Source: Leucobacter komagatae
GTDB taxonomy: Bacteria; Actinomycetota; Actinomycetes; Actinomycetales; Microbacteriaceae
NCBI RefSeq assembly: GCF_006716085.1
Contig: NZ_VFON01000001.1
Location: 124,001 to 188,000, forward strand
DNA: 64,000 nucleotides
Direction of reading: 5' to 3'
The position numbers and the translations under genes are program-made. The notes under the pieces were generated by a model. That model ran no database searches and was not told the origin of the DNA. It saw only the letters and a list, made by a program, of their open reading frames with translations. This document shows, piece by piece, positions 17,647-26,334 of the stretch. Positions within the stretch are counted from its first letter, which is position 1. Every line of letters starts with the position of its first letter.

Positions 17647-18437
17647 ACCCAGCGCTCTCCCACCTCTCGACGGCGCCGCAGCGCATCCGCGGCTTCCTGC
17701 TCACGAGTGTGCGCCACGAGAGTCGCAGCATTCGGTCCTGGGAGTCGGAGACTCACGAGCATGACGAGCTCATCTGGTCGACGGCCGGCGTCGCGCGGGT
17801 GCGCGCCGGTGACGCGGTGTGGACGGTTCCGTCCCGGCGGGCCGTGTGGGTGCCGAGCGGGGTGCCTCACACGATCGAGACCTCGGCCGACTCGCTCTTC
17901 TATGCGACGTTCCTTGAGGCCGGGCTCGCCGCGCAATTGCCGCGAGAAGCGATGATCGTCGAGCTGATCCCGGCCGTGCGCGAGCTCCTGCTGCTCAACG
18001 CCGAGTCTGAGATGCCGACCGCGACGCGGCTCAGACTGCAGCGGCTTGTGATCGAGCTGCTCACGCCGAGCCCGGGCGCGCAGGTCGACCTGCGCATGCC
18101 GCTCACGCCGAGCCTGCTGTTCGTCGCCGAGCGCATCCTCGCCGACCCCGGCGCCTTCGACACGACGGTCGACTGGGCGGAGCGGGTGGGTCTGCCTGCG
18201 CGGGAGCTCACGCGCGCCTTCGTCGCCGAGACCGGGCTCTCGCTCACGCAGTGGCGGATCCGCGCGCGTGTGCGCGCCTCGCTCGTACCGCTCGCCTCAG
18301 GGCAGACCGTCGCCGCGACCGCGGCAGAGCTTGGATATTCGAACCCGAACACGTTCATCGGGCACTTCCGGGAGATCGTCGGCGCGACCCCGGCGGCCTA
18401 CTTCTCGGGGGGCGTGACAAAAAGCGATATAGATTGA
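17643..18437 (+). CDS. AraC-family transcriptional regulator
   Basis: A 264-residue regulator whose GTG overlaps the stop of the previous AraC gene. The N-terminus is a cupin sensor (ETHEHDELIWSTAGVARVRA; VWVPSGVPHTI) and the C-terminus an AraC domain (ATAAELGYSNPNTFIGHFRE). It is the gene directly before the SIP-ABC-ABC operon. Two direct repeats 21 bases apart overlap and follow its stop codon and are a likely binding site for this or a sister regulator. Confidence 0.84.
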   Translation: MNPALSHLSTAPQRIRGFLLTSVRHESRSIRSWESETHEHDELIWSTAGVARVRAGDAVWTVPSRRAVWVPSGVPHTIETSADSLFYATFLEAGLAAQLPREAMIVELIPAVRELLLLNAESEMPTATRLRLQRLVIELLTPSPGAQVDLRMPLTPSLLFVAERILADPGAFDTTVDWAERVGLPARELTRAFVAETGLSLTQWRIRARVRASLVPLASGQTVAATAAELGYSNPNTFIGHFREIVGATPAAYFSGGVTKSDID

Positions 18438-18451
18438 CCGGATAGCGATAT
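18423..18451 (+). promoter_or_regulatory. Direct repeats AGCGATAT, 21 bp apart (candidate AraC site)
   Basis: AGCGATAT occurs at 18423-18430 and again at 18444-18451. The 21-base period places both on one face of the helix two turns apart, which is the spacing used by AraC-type activators. The site lies at the end of an AraC gene and upstream of the SIP-ABC-ABC operon. Confidence 0.5.
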
Positions 18452-18474
18452 TTGTCTTCGCTATGGTGGGTGAA

Positions 18475-18490
18475 GTAAGGCAACCCTTAC
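18475..18490. promoter_or_regulatory. Probable iron box GTAAGG-N4-CCTTAC
   Basis: GTAAGGCAACCCTTAC is a 6+6 palindrome about 100 bases upstream of the siderophore-interacting protein gene and just downstream of the AraC-like direct repeats. Its shape fits a DtxR-type iron box. This suggests the operon is shut off by iron and switched on by an AraC activator. Confidence 0.5.
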
Positions 18491-18588
18491 CAAGATCGCA
18501 TCATTGTCAAAGGACCGCTCGTGCTGGCACAACTCACCGTTTCCTCCCCGACACTCGGGGCTCTTGAACTCCGTCAGGGGGCCTAGCC

Positions 18589-19386
18589 GTGGCGATTCCC
18601 TGCGCGCCGGCGCGCGTCGTTGCGACCGAGCGCCTCACCCCGAACATGCTTCGCATCACCTTCGAAGCAGTCGGCGACTGGCTGTGGCCCACCCACGGCC
18701 GCGGCGACGAGCGCGTCGACATTGCGCTGCCCGCCCCCGGCGAGACCGTCGCGAACATTGAGGTGTTCAACCTGCCCGAGTACGGCCGCGGCTGGGAGGG
18801 CGAAGAGCCACCGTGGCGGCACTACACCGTGCGGCAGGTGCACGAGGGCGGCAAGCGACTCGACATCGACTTCGTCGTGCACGCGGGCGGGCTCGCCTCG
18901 GCGTGGGCGGAGCGCGCCGAGCCCGGGCACATCATCGGAATCTTCGGAGCGGGCGAGCGCGAGGAGCCCTCGTCGTACTACCAGGCCCTCGAAGACGCCG
19001 AGTTCCAGCTGCTCGTCGCCGACGCGACGGGCCAGCCCGGGCTCGGCCGCATCCTCGAACAGCTGCCCGAGGGGGCCCGCGCCCTCGCGATCGTCGAAGT
19101 GCCGACCGAGGAAGACATTCAGGAGTACGACACCGCCGGCGACGTCGAGATCCGCTGGATCATCGGCTCGGGGAACGGCTACGCTCCGAGCGCGCTCGCC
19201 GACGAGGTCGCGGGGTTCACCGCGCCCGAGACCCCCTGGTACGCCTGGGTCGCGTGCGAGGCGGCGACAAGCCGAGCGATCCGCTCTGACCTCCGCGCCC
19301 GGCTCGGCCTCGCGCGGAACCGGCACAACGCGATCGGCTACTGGACGCAGGATCGCACGGGCAACATGTCGGCCGACGTCGACTGA
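18589..19386 (+). CDS. Siderophore-interacting protein (ferric-siderophore reductase)
   Basis: A 265-residue SIP-family flavoprotein starting at GTG. It carries RHYTVRQVHEGGKRLDIDFV (FAD binding, near residue 82), LLVADATGQPGLGRILEQLP and the terminal ACEAATSRAIRSDLRARLG and AIGYWTQDRTG motifs. Its stop overlaps the ATG of an ABC subunit by one base (TGATG). In mycobacterial IrtA a SIP domain is fused to the ABC subunit; here the parts are separate but coupled, so this protein probably reduces ferric siderophore as it enters the cytoplasm. Confidence 0.86.
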   Translation: MAIPCAPARVVATERLTPNMLRITFEAVGDWLWPTHGRGDERVDIALPAPGETVANIEVFNLPEYGRGWEGEEPPWRHYTVRQVHEGGKRLDIDFVVHAGGLASAWAERAEPGHIIGIFGAGEREEPSSYYQALEDAEFQLLVADATGQPGLGRILEQLPEGARALAIVEVPTEEDIQEYDTAGDVEIRWIIGSGNGYAPSALADEVAGFTAPETPWYAWVACEAATSRAIRSDLRARLGLARNRHNAIGYWTQDRTGNMSADVD

Positions 19387-21086
19387 TGGTGGCGAAGGGC
19401 GCGACGATCGAGCCTGGCACCGTGCCGCAGGTGCCAAACCTCCTGCGAATCGCGCTCGCTGGCGATAAGCGAGACCGCAAGCTCGCGCTCGCCACGCTCG
19501 GCCTCATGCTGCACCAGGCGGGTGAGGCCGCCGTGCCGATCCTCATCGGCGTTGTCATCGACCGCGCGATTGCGCCGGGCGACCTCGCGGGGCTGTTTAT
19601 TTGGCTCGGCGTGCTCGGCGCAGTCTTTCTCGTTCTTTCGCTGAGCTATCAGCGGTCGGCGCTCGCGATGGTGAGCGTGTTCGGCTACGGCGAGCACGAC
19701 CTCAGGCTTCTTGCTGCGAAGCGGGTGCTGCACCCGCGCGGTGTGCGAAGCCGGCGACACCCTGGCGAGCTGCTCTCGATCGCGACGAGTGACACCGGCC
19801 GTGTTGCCGGCATCGCCTGGAGTATTGCGCAACAGGCCGCGACGCTCATGGCGGTTATCGCCGCGACGGTCGCTCTGCTCATGATCTCGATCCCGCTCGG
19901 GATTGGCGTCGCGCTCGGCGCGATAGCCGTGCTCCTGGTGATGCAGTGGCTCGCGCGGCCGCTCGAACGCGCGGGCGCGACCGAGCAGCGAGCGGTAGCG
20001 AGCGCGAGCGAGGTCGCGACTGACGCGCTCGCCGGGCTCCGCGTGCTCCACGGGCTTGGCGCCCAGGGCGAAGTGGTGAGGCGCTACCGGGAAGCGAGCG
20101 TCGCCTCGCGCGACGCAGGCATCGCTTCGTCGCGCCTGCTCGTCACCTACCAAGCGGTGAGCACGATGGTCTCGGTGCTCTACCTCGCCGGGCTCGCGCT
20201 CGCGGCCGGCCTGCTCGCTGTACGCGGCGAGATCACGCCCGGGCAGCTCGTCACGGTCGTGGGCCTCGCGCAGTTTCTGCAGGGATCGCTCGCCCACGTC
20301 GGTACGTTCGGCGCGAACTGGGCGCACAAGCGCGCGTCAGCGAAGCGGCTGCGGGAACTGCTCGAGGACGAGTATGCGCTCAGCGCGGGAGAGCTCGAAC
20401 GCGCCGAGCTGCTGCTCGGTGCGGCCTCGGGAGGCGCGCTGCTTGAGTGGGATGCGCCGAGCGGCGAGACGCTCCGCGTGGGTTCTGGCGATGGGCTCGT
20501 TGGCGTGCGCGTGCGCACCGCGGCCGAGGCGCGAACGGCGGCGGCGACGCTTGGCTTCCGCCGTGACCCGGCCCCGGGCGAGCTCAGGCTCGGCGGGCTG
20601 TGCGCGTGTGAGCTCGGGCCCGAGTGCGTCGCGCGGCGCATCGTCGCGCCCCCGCACGACGCGGCGCTCTTTAGCGGGTCGCTGCGCACGAACGTGACCC
20701 GTGATGGTTGCCTGAGGGATCGGCCGATCAACGCCGCGGCGCTTGCCGACGTCGTCGACCACCTCGGCGACCCCGACGCTGAGATCGGGGCCGGGGGCCG
20801 ACGGCTTTCCGGGGGCCAGCGCCAGCGCGTGCTGCTCGCCCGCGCGCTCCACACGCCGGGCGACGTCGTCGTGCTCGACGAGCCGACGAGCGCGCTCGAC
20901 CCGATCACCGAGCAGCGCGTCGCCGAGTCGCTCGCGAGGCTCGGTCGCCCGGTCGTCGTGGTGACCGCGAGCCCGACGCTTCTCGCCGCCTGCTCGCGCG
21001 TCGTCGACGGGCGCTGCCCCGAGCCGGCGAGGACCTGCTGCGCTGCCGGCGGTGGCCCAGCCTGCTGCGCGTTCGGGGGCAAGTGA
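19386..21086 (+). CDS. Exporter-fold ABC subunit with degenerate Walker A (siderophore transporter half 1)
   Basis: A 566-residue membrane-ATPase half-transporter with about six transmembrane helices in residues 1-300. The nucleotide domain has an intact signature (LSGGQRQRVLLARAL, near 474) and Walker B (VVVLDEPTSALD), but where Walker A should be it reads VGSGDGLVGVRVRT, with no GKS/T, and the switch histidine is replaced (VVVTASPTLL). It can therefore complete only its partner's ATP site. The C-terminus ends in a short tail with five cysteines (TCCAAGGGPACCAFGGK and one before it), which is unusual. It is coupled to SIP upstream and to ABC half 2 downstream. Confidence 0.83.
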   Translation: MVAKGATIEPGTVPQVPNLLRIALAGDKRDRKLALATLGLMLHQAGEAAVPILIGVVIDRAIAPGDLAGLFIWLGVLGAVFLVLSLSYQRSALAMVSVFGYGEHDLRLLAAKRVLHPRGVRSRRHPGELLSIATSDTGRVAGIAWSIAQQAATLMAVIAATVALLMISIPLGIGVALGAIAVLLVMQWLARPLERAGATEQRAVASASEVATDALAGLRVLHGLGAQGEVVRRYREASVASRDAGIASSRLLVTYQAVSTMVSVLYLAGLALAAGLLAVRGEITPGQLVTVVGLAQFLQGSLAHVGTFGANWAHKRASAKRLRELLEDEYALSAGELERAELLLGAASGGALLEWDAPSGETLRVGSGDGLVGVRVRTAAEARTAAATLGFRRDPAPGELRLGGLCACELGPECVARRIVAPPHDAALFSGSLRTNVTRDGCLRDRPINAAALADVVDHLGDPDAEIGAGGRRLSGGQRQRVLLARALHTPGDVVVLDEPTSALDPITEQRVAESLARLGRPVVVVTASPTLLAACSRVVDGRCPEPARTCCAAGGGPACCAFGGK

Positions 21087-22852
21087 TGGGTGCGCGAAAC
21101 CTGGGGCGTGAGCCCGCGGCCCTCCTACCGACCTCGACGGCCCGTGAAGCCGCGAAGCTCGGGCTGAAGCTGCTGTGGCGCCAGCGCTCGCTCCTCATCG
21201 CCACGGTTGCGCTGCTGCTTCTCGGCACCGCGACGATGCTGCTGATCCCGCCGCTGCTCGGCGCGATCGTCGACGCCGTTATCGCGGGGGAGCCGTTCTC
21301 GAAGGTGCTGTGGCTCGGCGCCGCGATCGCGGGTGCCGGTGTCGCCGCGGCGGCGCTCGAGGCCGTCGGAGGGGTGCTCCTCGTGCGTTGCCTGCAGCGT
21401 GCCCTCGCGGCGCTCCGTGAAGACGTGTTTGAGGCCGCGCTCGAGCTGCCGCTGAGCCGCGTCGAAGCCGCGGGAGACGCCGACGTCATCTCGCGCGTCA
21501 CGAACGACGTCGAAGCGGTGACCGAGGCGATCTCTGGCGTGATCCCGCTCTGCGCTCGCGCCCTGTTCACGATCGTGCTTACCCTCGTCGGCATGGCGGC
21601 GCTCGACCCGTGGCTCGCGCTCGCCGCGCTTGTCGCGGTGCCGATTCAGATCGTGAGCACCCGCGTGTTTCTCAGGCGATCGCGGCCGCTCTACGGGCGG
21701 CTCCGGCGCGAGGAAGCGGAGCGCGGGCGCGCGTTCGTTGAGGCCGTCGCGGGCGCGGAGACCGTGCGGGCCTACGGCACCGCCGACGAGCACCTCGACG
21801 CGATTGCGCGCGCCAGCGACACCGCCGTGCGCACGCACCGTGAGACCGCGAAGGCGCGCAACATCTTTGTTGGCGGGCTCAACGCCGCCGAGTTCGTCGG
21901 CCTCGCGGCCGTGCTCGCCGTCGGGTTCGTCCGCGCAACGTTTGCGGGGCTGTCGGTCGGTGCGGTGACCGCGGGCGCCCTCTACTTCCACCGCCTGTTT
22001 AACCCGATCGGCGACCTCCTCGGCAGCATGGACGACCTGCAGCGCGCGCTCGCCGGCCTGCAACGTCTCACGGGCGTCGTGATGGCTGCGTCAGAGGTCG
22101 ACCGGCCGAGCGCGGCCGAGGTCGCGGCCGCCGAAATCTCGGACGGCTCGATCGACGTGCTTGGCCTCACCTACCGCTACGGCCCACAGGCGCCACGCGA
22201 TGCGCTGCGCGGCGTCGACCTCGTCATCCCTGCGGGCGCGACGGTTGCGCTCATCGGTACCTCGGGCTCGGGCAAGAGCACGCTCGCCAGGCTCATCGCC
22301 GGCTTCGACACCCCTGGCGCCGGTGAGGTTCGCATCGGGGGCGTGCCCGCGCACGTCGCTCGCGCGGGCGGGAAGCCGGCTGCGCTGCTCGTCGCCCAAG
22401 AGACCCACCTGTTCACCGGGTCGGTCGCCGACAACGCGAGGATCGCGGCGCCTGCTGCGAGCGACGACGTGCTGATTGCGGCGCTCACCGAGGTCGGGTT
22501 TGACCTTGATGCGGTGCCGGGTGGGCTCAACGGTGAGCTGTCGGCCGCGGTGAGCCACCGTGAGGCCCAGCAGCTCGCGCTCGCGCGGGTTCTGCTTGCA
22601 GACCCGCCCGTCGTCGTGCTCGATGAGGCGGGCTCGCAGGCGGGCGCCGACCCGGCGCTCGCCGACGGCATGCAGCGGGTGAGCGCTGGGCGCACGGCGG
22701 TGATCATCGCCCACCACCTCGACCAGGTGCGGGGAGCAGACACCGTCGTGGTGCTCGAGGATGGGCGCATCGTCGAGCAGGGTTCCCCCGACGCACTACT
22801 CGAGCGGCCCGACGGAGCCTTCGCGAAGCTGTGGCGGATGTCGCGGGGCTAG
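21083..22852 (+). CDS. Exporter-fold ABC subunit with degenerate signature motif (siderophore transporter half 2)
   Basis: A 589-residue half-transporter: transmembrane domain in about residues 30-330, nucleotide domain after it. Walker A is intact (IGTSGSGKSTLARL, near 392), as are the Walker B glutamate (VVVLDEAGSQ) and switch histidine (IIAHHLDQV). The signature motif is VSHREAQQ instead of LSGGQ. It thus complements the upstream subunit, giving one working and one dead ATP site. The GTG overlaps the previous stop by four bases. With the SIP gene it resembles a split IrtAB importer for ferric siderophore; an exporter role cannot be excluded. Confidence 0.83.
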   Translation: MMGARNLGREPAALLPTSTAREAAKLGLKLLWRQRSLLIATVALLLLGTATMLLIPPLLGAIVDAVIAGEPFSKVLWLGAAIAGAGVAAAALEAVGGVLLVRCLQRALAALREDVFEAALELPLSRVEAAGDADVISRVTNDVEAVTEAISGVIPLCARALFTIVLTLVGMAALDPWLALAALVAVPIQIVSTRVFLRRSRPLYGRLRREEAERGRAFVEAVAGAETVRAYGTADEHLDAIARASDTAVRTHRETAKARNIFVGGLNAAEFVGLAAVLAVGFVRATFAGLSVGAVTAGALYFHRLFNPIGDLLGSMDDLQRALAGLQRLTGVVMAASEVDRPSAAEVAAAEISDGSIDVLGLTYRYGPQAPRDALRGVDLVIPAGATVALIGTSGSGKSTLARLIAGFDTPGAGEVRIGGVPAHVARAGGKPAALLVAQETHLFTGSVADNARIAAPAASDDVLIAALTEVGFDLDAVPGGLNGELSAAVSHREAQQLALARVLLADPPVVVLDEAGSQAGADPALADGMQRVSAGRTAVIIAHHLDQVRGADTVVVLEDGRIVEQGSPDALLERPDGAFAKLWRMSRG

Positions 22853-24334
22853 CTAGTTCCTTGCGAACCTTCGCGCCCATGCGATAGCGACGGTAACGAG
22901 CCCGAGGGTGATGAGAACCGCCGCGCTGGCAGCGGGAGCGCCGAGACTGCCTGAGCCGGTGGTTGCGATCGGGGCTGGTTTCTTTGCTGGTGGTTCCGTT
23001 CCGGGTTTTGGCGTGGGGGTGCTCGCCTTCTCGAACGCCCAAGTGCCCACGAACTCGAGATCGGCGCCGTCAACGGTCGCGGTGCTCGGCGCCCAACCGT
23101 CGAACCGCCACGTGCCGCCTTCGACGGCGATGGATGAGGTCGTTGGCCTGGGCGGCGTGATGACCGTTCCCTGAACTTCGGTAGACGAGGCGGGCAGCGT
23201 GTCGGTGACGGCGGCAGGGAACAGCACAGTCTCGTCCGTGACGTACCTGTACGTCACTGCAAAGACGGCGTCGGGGTCGACCGCGTATGCCCAGTTCCCG
23301 GTGAAGGCGACATTCTCAGTACCCACGGTGTGAGACTCGGGGGCCCACCCGGTAAACGACCACTCGCCCTGGCCGTCCCTCACCGTCGTCGGCGAGAACT
23401 CTGGGGGAGTGACCGTGGCGTCTGTGCGCAGCATGGTTGTGCGCTGTGGGCGCAGGTCGAGGACGGCTGGCGGGAGCGCTCGCCCTGCCGTGGTGCTTGC
23501 GAATTCGTAGGTCGCATCGTAGGTCGTCACCATCGTGAGCGGGAGGCTGTTGCCAGTGGCATCGAACGTCACGGGCATTCCGATGAAGAACGCGTCCATC
23601 GCAAAGTCGCCGGCAACCCGCGGCTCGGTCATCTCAAACGTCTTTCCGGCCTCGAATGACGACTGCTTGACGTACAGCGCTCCGGTAGGCGTCGTGAAAT
23701 GCAGGCTGTCGGGCTGGTTCGCTTCGTCGTCAAGGTCGGTGCTGAAGACCTTGGAGCCGTCTTCTTTGACGAGCGTGAATTTCGCCGAATACTGGCCAGT
23801 GGTCGGGTCATAGCTCACCGCGTTTGGGTCATTCGGATCGCACCGCATGATCTCACCAAACGTTGTGTCGGGGTTCTGCTCGATGATGCTCTGTTGGAGC
23901 GTCGAGCAGTTCATCAGGTCGGGGTTGTAGTCGACCACAGTCGGGTCAACGCGAAACGAAATGTGCCAGGTGCCCGAGAACGTCTTTTCCTTCCACCGTT
24001 CCGGGGTGTTCCCGCTGCTCAGCGACCACAGGAATTTGGCTGTCTTGTATCGCTGCCACACCTTGGTCATGATGAGGTTTCCGCGGTACGAGATGTGATA
24101 GCCGGCGTTTGGCCCGAGGGCATCGTCGCCGCGGGCGGAGTCGTACAGAAACTCGTCTGGCGTGATCTGGCCCGGGCTCGTTGGCGCGAAGGCGTCCGCA
24201 CTCACCACGATTTCAACCGGTGTCGGTGCTGCTTGCGCCGCGGGAGCTGCGCTCGAAGCAAAGAGCACGAGCGCTCCGCCCAGCGCTGCGAGCCCCTGTA
24301 CTGGGCGGCGAGCTGTTGAGTTGACCTGCGACAT
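22853..24334 (-). CDS. Wall-anchored surface protein with two SHIRT-like domains
   Basis: A 493-residue exported protein. The ATG at 24334 has GAGGAG seven bases upstream. A signal peptide ends near AAQA (residue 35). After an N-terminal globular region of about 240 residues come two repeats starting ATYEFASTTAGRALPPAV and VTYRYVTDETVLFPAAV, each closing with a W-x-F-x-G-W-A-P motif and a FxGxWAF strand, as in SHIRT domains of surface proteins. A Pro/Thr linker leads to IATTG, a membrane helix and RRFARN, fitting class E sortase anchoring. The gene abuts the ABC stop codon; its partner is unknown. Confidence 0.75.
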   Translation of the reverse strand: MSQVNSTARRPVQGLAALGGALVLFASSAAPAAQAAPTPVEIVVSADAFAPTSPGQITPDEFLYDSARGDDALGPNAGYHISYRGNLIMTKVWQRYKTAKFLWSLSSGNTPERWKEKTFSGTWHISFRVDPTVVDYNPDLMNCSTLQQSIIEQNPDTTFGEIMRCDPNDPNAVSYDPTTGQYSAKFTLVKEDGSKVFSTDLDDEANQPDSLHFTTPTGALYVKQSSFEAGKTFEMTEPRVAGDFAMDAFFIGMPVTFDATGNSLPLTMVTTYDATYEFASTTAGRALPPAVLDLRPQRTTMLRTDATVTPPEFSPTTVRDGQGEWSFTGWAPESHTVGTENVAFTGNWAYAVDPDAVFAVTYRYVTDETVLFPAAVTDTLPASSTEVQGTVITPPRPTTSSIAVEGGTWRFDGWAPSTATVDGADLEFVGTWAFEKASTPTPKPGTEPPAKKPAPIATTGSGSLGAPAASAAVLITLGLVTVAIAWARRFARN

Positions 24335-24476
24335 GTGCGAGCTCCTCGTCAGGTAGACGTTCACGCGCCCGCTTGGTGTCGCGGCTGAACTCTCAGGCTA
24401 TGTGCCGCACGTCGCGAAGCGCTCATAGCCCATGCTCAGTCTGATTCATAGGAAAGTCAAGGGTTTGGTGATGTAT

Positions 24477-24806
24477 TCACGCGGGCGTCGTGTTTGGCGC
24501 TGACTCAAGACCGTCCGTGATGATGTCGAGACCAGTTGCCTCGGAAGCCTCGGCGAGCGTGCCGAGGTTGGTCGCGCTCTCGAAGCCCGCGGCCGCCATC
24601 AGCGCGGCGGCCTGGCCCGAGCGGTTGCCTGACCGGCAGTACAGCAGGTAGGTGGCGGTCGGGTCGAGGTGCGGGATCGCCGCCTCGACCTCGCCGCCGT
24701 TGAAGTCGATGAGGCGGGCGCCCCGAAGGTGCCCCTCGGCGAACTCGGCCGGCGTGCGGGTGTCGATGATGATCGGCTCGGTGGTGCCGGTGCGTTCGTC
24801 GTTCAT
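24477..24806 (-). CDS. Single-domain rhodanese
   Basis: A 109-residue sulfurtransferase. The ATG at 24806 follows GAGAGG. The rhodanese signature is complete: IIIDTRTPAEFAEGHLRGA near the start and the active loop YCRSGNRSGQAA with Cys57 as the persulfide carrier. It is the last gene of a leftward sulfur cluster and lies 46 bases after the MBL-rhodanese gene. It would move sulfane sulfur to thiol or cyanide acceptors in the cytoplasm. The C-terminal 20 residues are an acidic, flexible tail. Confidence 0.87.
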   Translation of the reverse strand: MNDERTGTTEPIIIDTRTPAEFAEGHLRGARLIDFNGGEVEAAIPHLDPTATYLLYCRSGNRSGQAAALMAAAGFESATNLGTLAEASEATGLDIITDGLESAPNTTPA

Positions 24807-24852
24807 TGGGATCCTCTCGGGGCGTCCGCCCAGTCTGGCACGTGGGCGCCGA

Positions 24853-26292
24853 TTAGGCGGCGGCGGGCGCGTCTGCCGTGCGGGTGGGCTCGTTGCCAGG
24901 CTCCGAAATCCAAGCGAGGTAGCTGCCCTCGAGTTCGGTGACGTCGTAGCCCTCGCGCCGCAGCGCGCTCGCGGCCACGCTGTTTCGCACCCCACTCTGG
25001 CAGTACGTCACGATCGTGCCCGCGCCCTTCTCGGGCAGGTCGGCGAGGTTCCAGAGCACTCGGCCGCCGGAGAGCTGAGCCGCCCCCGGGATGTGCCCGT
25101 CGGCGTACTCTGTCTTGTTGCGCACGTCGAGGAGCAGCGCGCGGTCTACGGTGTCGAGGTTCGCCGGCGCGACGACCGAGGGACGCACCAGATCGAGCCC
25201 GTCAAGTGAGGTGATGAACCCACGCACGGAGTCGATGCCGACGCGCACCAGGTGATCCCGAATCGCGGTTGCCTCCGCGCGGTCTGCCGCGAGGAGCACG
25301 AGTGGGCGGTTCTCCACCTCGGGGTTGTACACCCAGGCGCCGTAGCTCGCGGCCTTCGCGATGCCGGGAACGTTGAGGGAGCGTGCGATCGTGCCCGTGT
25401 GTACCAGCTCGTTGTCTCGCGTGTCGACGAAGATGACGCTGTCGCCGGCGAGCGCGGCTGTCAGCTCGCTCGCCGAGTACTCGGTGAGCTCGGGGGCATC
25501 TCCGACGATCTCAGGGCCGACGCGGTTCTGGGTCTTCATGCGGCCGAAGTAGGCGTGAGCGTCTGGCTGGCCGCTGAGAAGTTCGGCGACAAACCCCTGC
25601 TGGTCATCGTTCTTCAGGTAGCGGCTCCACCACGAGAAATTCCGCTCGTAGCCGACCGTTGATGACGGGACGGAACCGAGCGCCTTGCCGCACGCTGACC
25701 CGGCGCCGTGCGCGGGGAGCACCTGCACGTAGTCGGGGAGGGTTAGGAAACGGTCGCGGAGACTCACGAACAGGTCTTTCGCGCCCTCGAACCTCGTGTC
25801 GACCCCGCCTGCGGCCTCGTCGAGCAAGTCGGGCCTTCCGAGGTCACCGACGAACACGAAGTCGCCGGTGAGGATGAAGCCGGGCTCGGTCGACTGCGCG
25901 CCGTCGGTCACGAGGAACGACAGGTGCTCGGGGGTGTGGCCCGGGGTGTGCACCGCCTCGACGGTGATGTTGCCGAGCGTGACCTTGTGGCCGTGCCGCA
26001 TGCGTACGGCGCCGTCGAAGCCCGCGCCGTACGTCCAGTCAGGGCCGCCCTCGTCGGAGACGTACAAGGTCGCGCCCGTCCGCGCCGCGAGCTCGCGCGT
26101 GCCCGACAGGTAGTCGGCGTGGATGTGCGTCTCCGTGACGCCGGTGATTGTCATGCCGTTCTTCTCGGCAAGCTCAATGTAGACCTCAAGGTCGCGGCGC
26201 GGATCGACCACGATCGCCTCGCCCTTCGCCTGGCAGCCGATGAAATAGCTTGCCTGGGCGAGGTCTTCGTCATAGATGCGCTCGAGTAGCAC
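24853..26292 (-). CDS. MBL-fold / rhodanese fusion, probable persulfide dioxygenase
   Basis: A 479-residue protein. Residues 1-250 are a metallo-beta-lactamase domain of the ETHE1 group, with the iron-binding start THIHADYLSG (H56, H58, D60), VHTPGHTPEHLSF and LTGDFVFVGDLGRPDLLDEA. Two rhodanese-like domains follow: the first lacks a catalytic cysteine (LLAADRAEA), the second has YCQSGVRNS with Cys431. This order matches CstB-type enzymes that oxidise low-molecular-weight persulfide to sulfite or thiosulfate. It stands in the same leftward cluster as rhodanese, thioredoxin and two Cys-rich mini-proteins. Confidence 0.87.
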   Translation of the reverse strand: MLLERIYDEDLAQASYFIGCQAKGEAIVVDPRRDLEVYIELAEKNGMTITGVTETHIHADYLSGTRELAARTGATLYVSDEGGPDWTYGAGFDGAVRMRHGHKVTLGNITVEAVHTPGHTPEHLSFLVTDGAQSTEPGFILTGDFVFVGDLGRPDLLDEAAGGVDTRFEGAKDLFVSLRDRFLTLPDYVQVLPAHGAGSACGKALGSVPSSTVGYERNFSWWSRYLKNDDQQGFVAELLSGQPDAHAYFGRMKTQNRVGPEIVGDAPELTEYSASELTAALAGDSVIFVDTRDNELVHTGTIARSLNVPGIAKAASYGAWVYNPEVENRPLVLLAADRAEATAIRDHLVRVGIDSVRGFITSLDGLDLVRPSVVAPANLDTVDRALLLDVRNKTEYADGHIPGAAQLSGGRVLWNLADLPEKGAGTIVTYCQSGVRNSVAASALRREGYDVTELEGSYLAWISEPGNEPTRTADAPAAA

Positions 26293-26334
26293 GGTGAACT
26301 CCTTGGGGTGTGGTGATGCTTGGCGGGGTGAGAG

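Noticed and set aside
18504..18761. 85-codon frame before the siderophore-interacting protein gene
   Set aside because: It overlaps the clear SIP gene in another frame and its sequence looks like a shifted reading of that gene.
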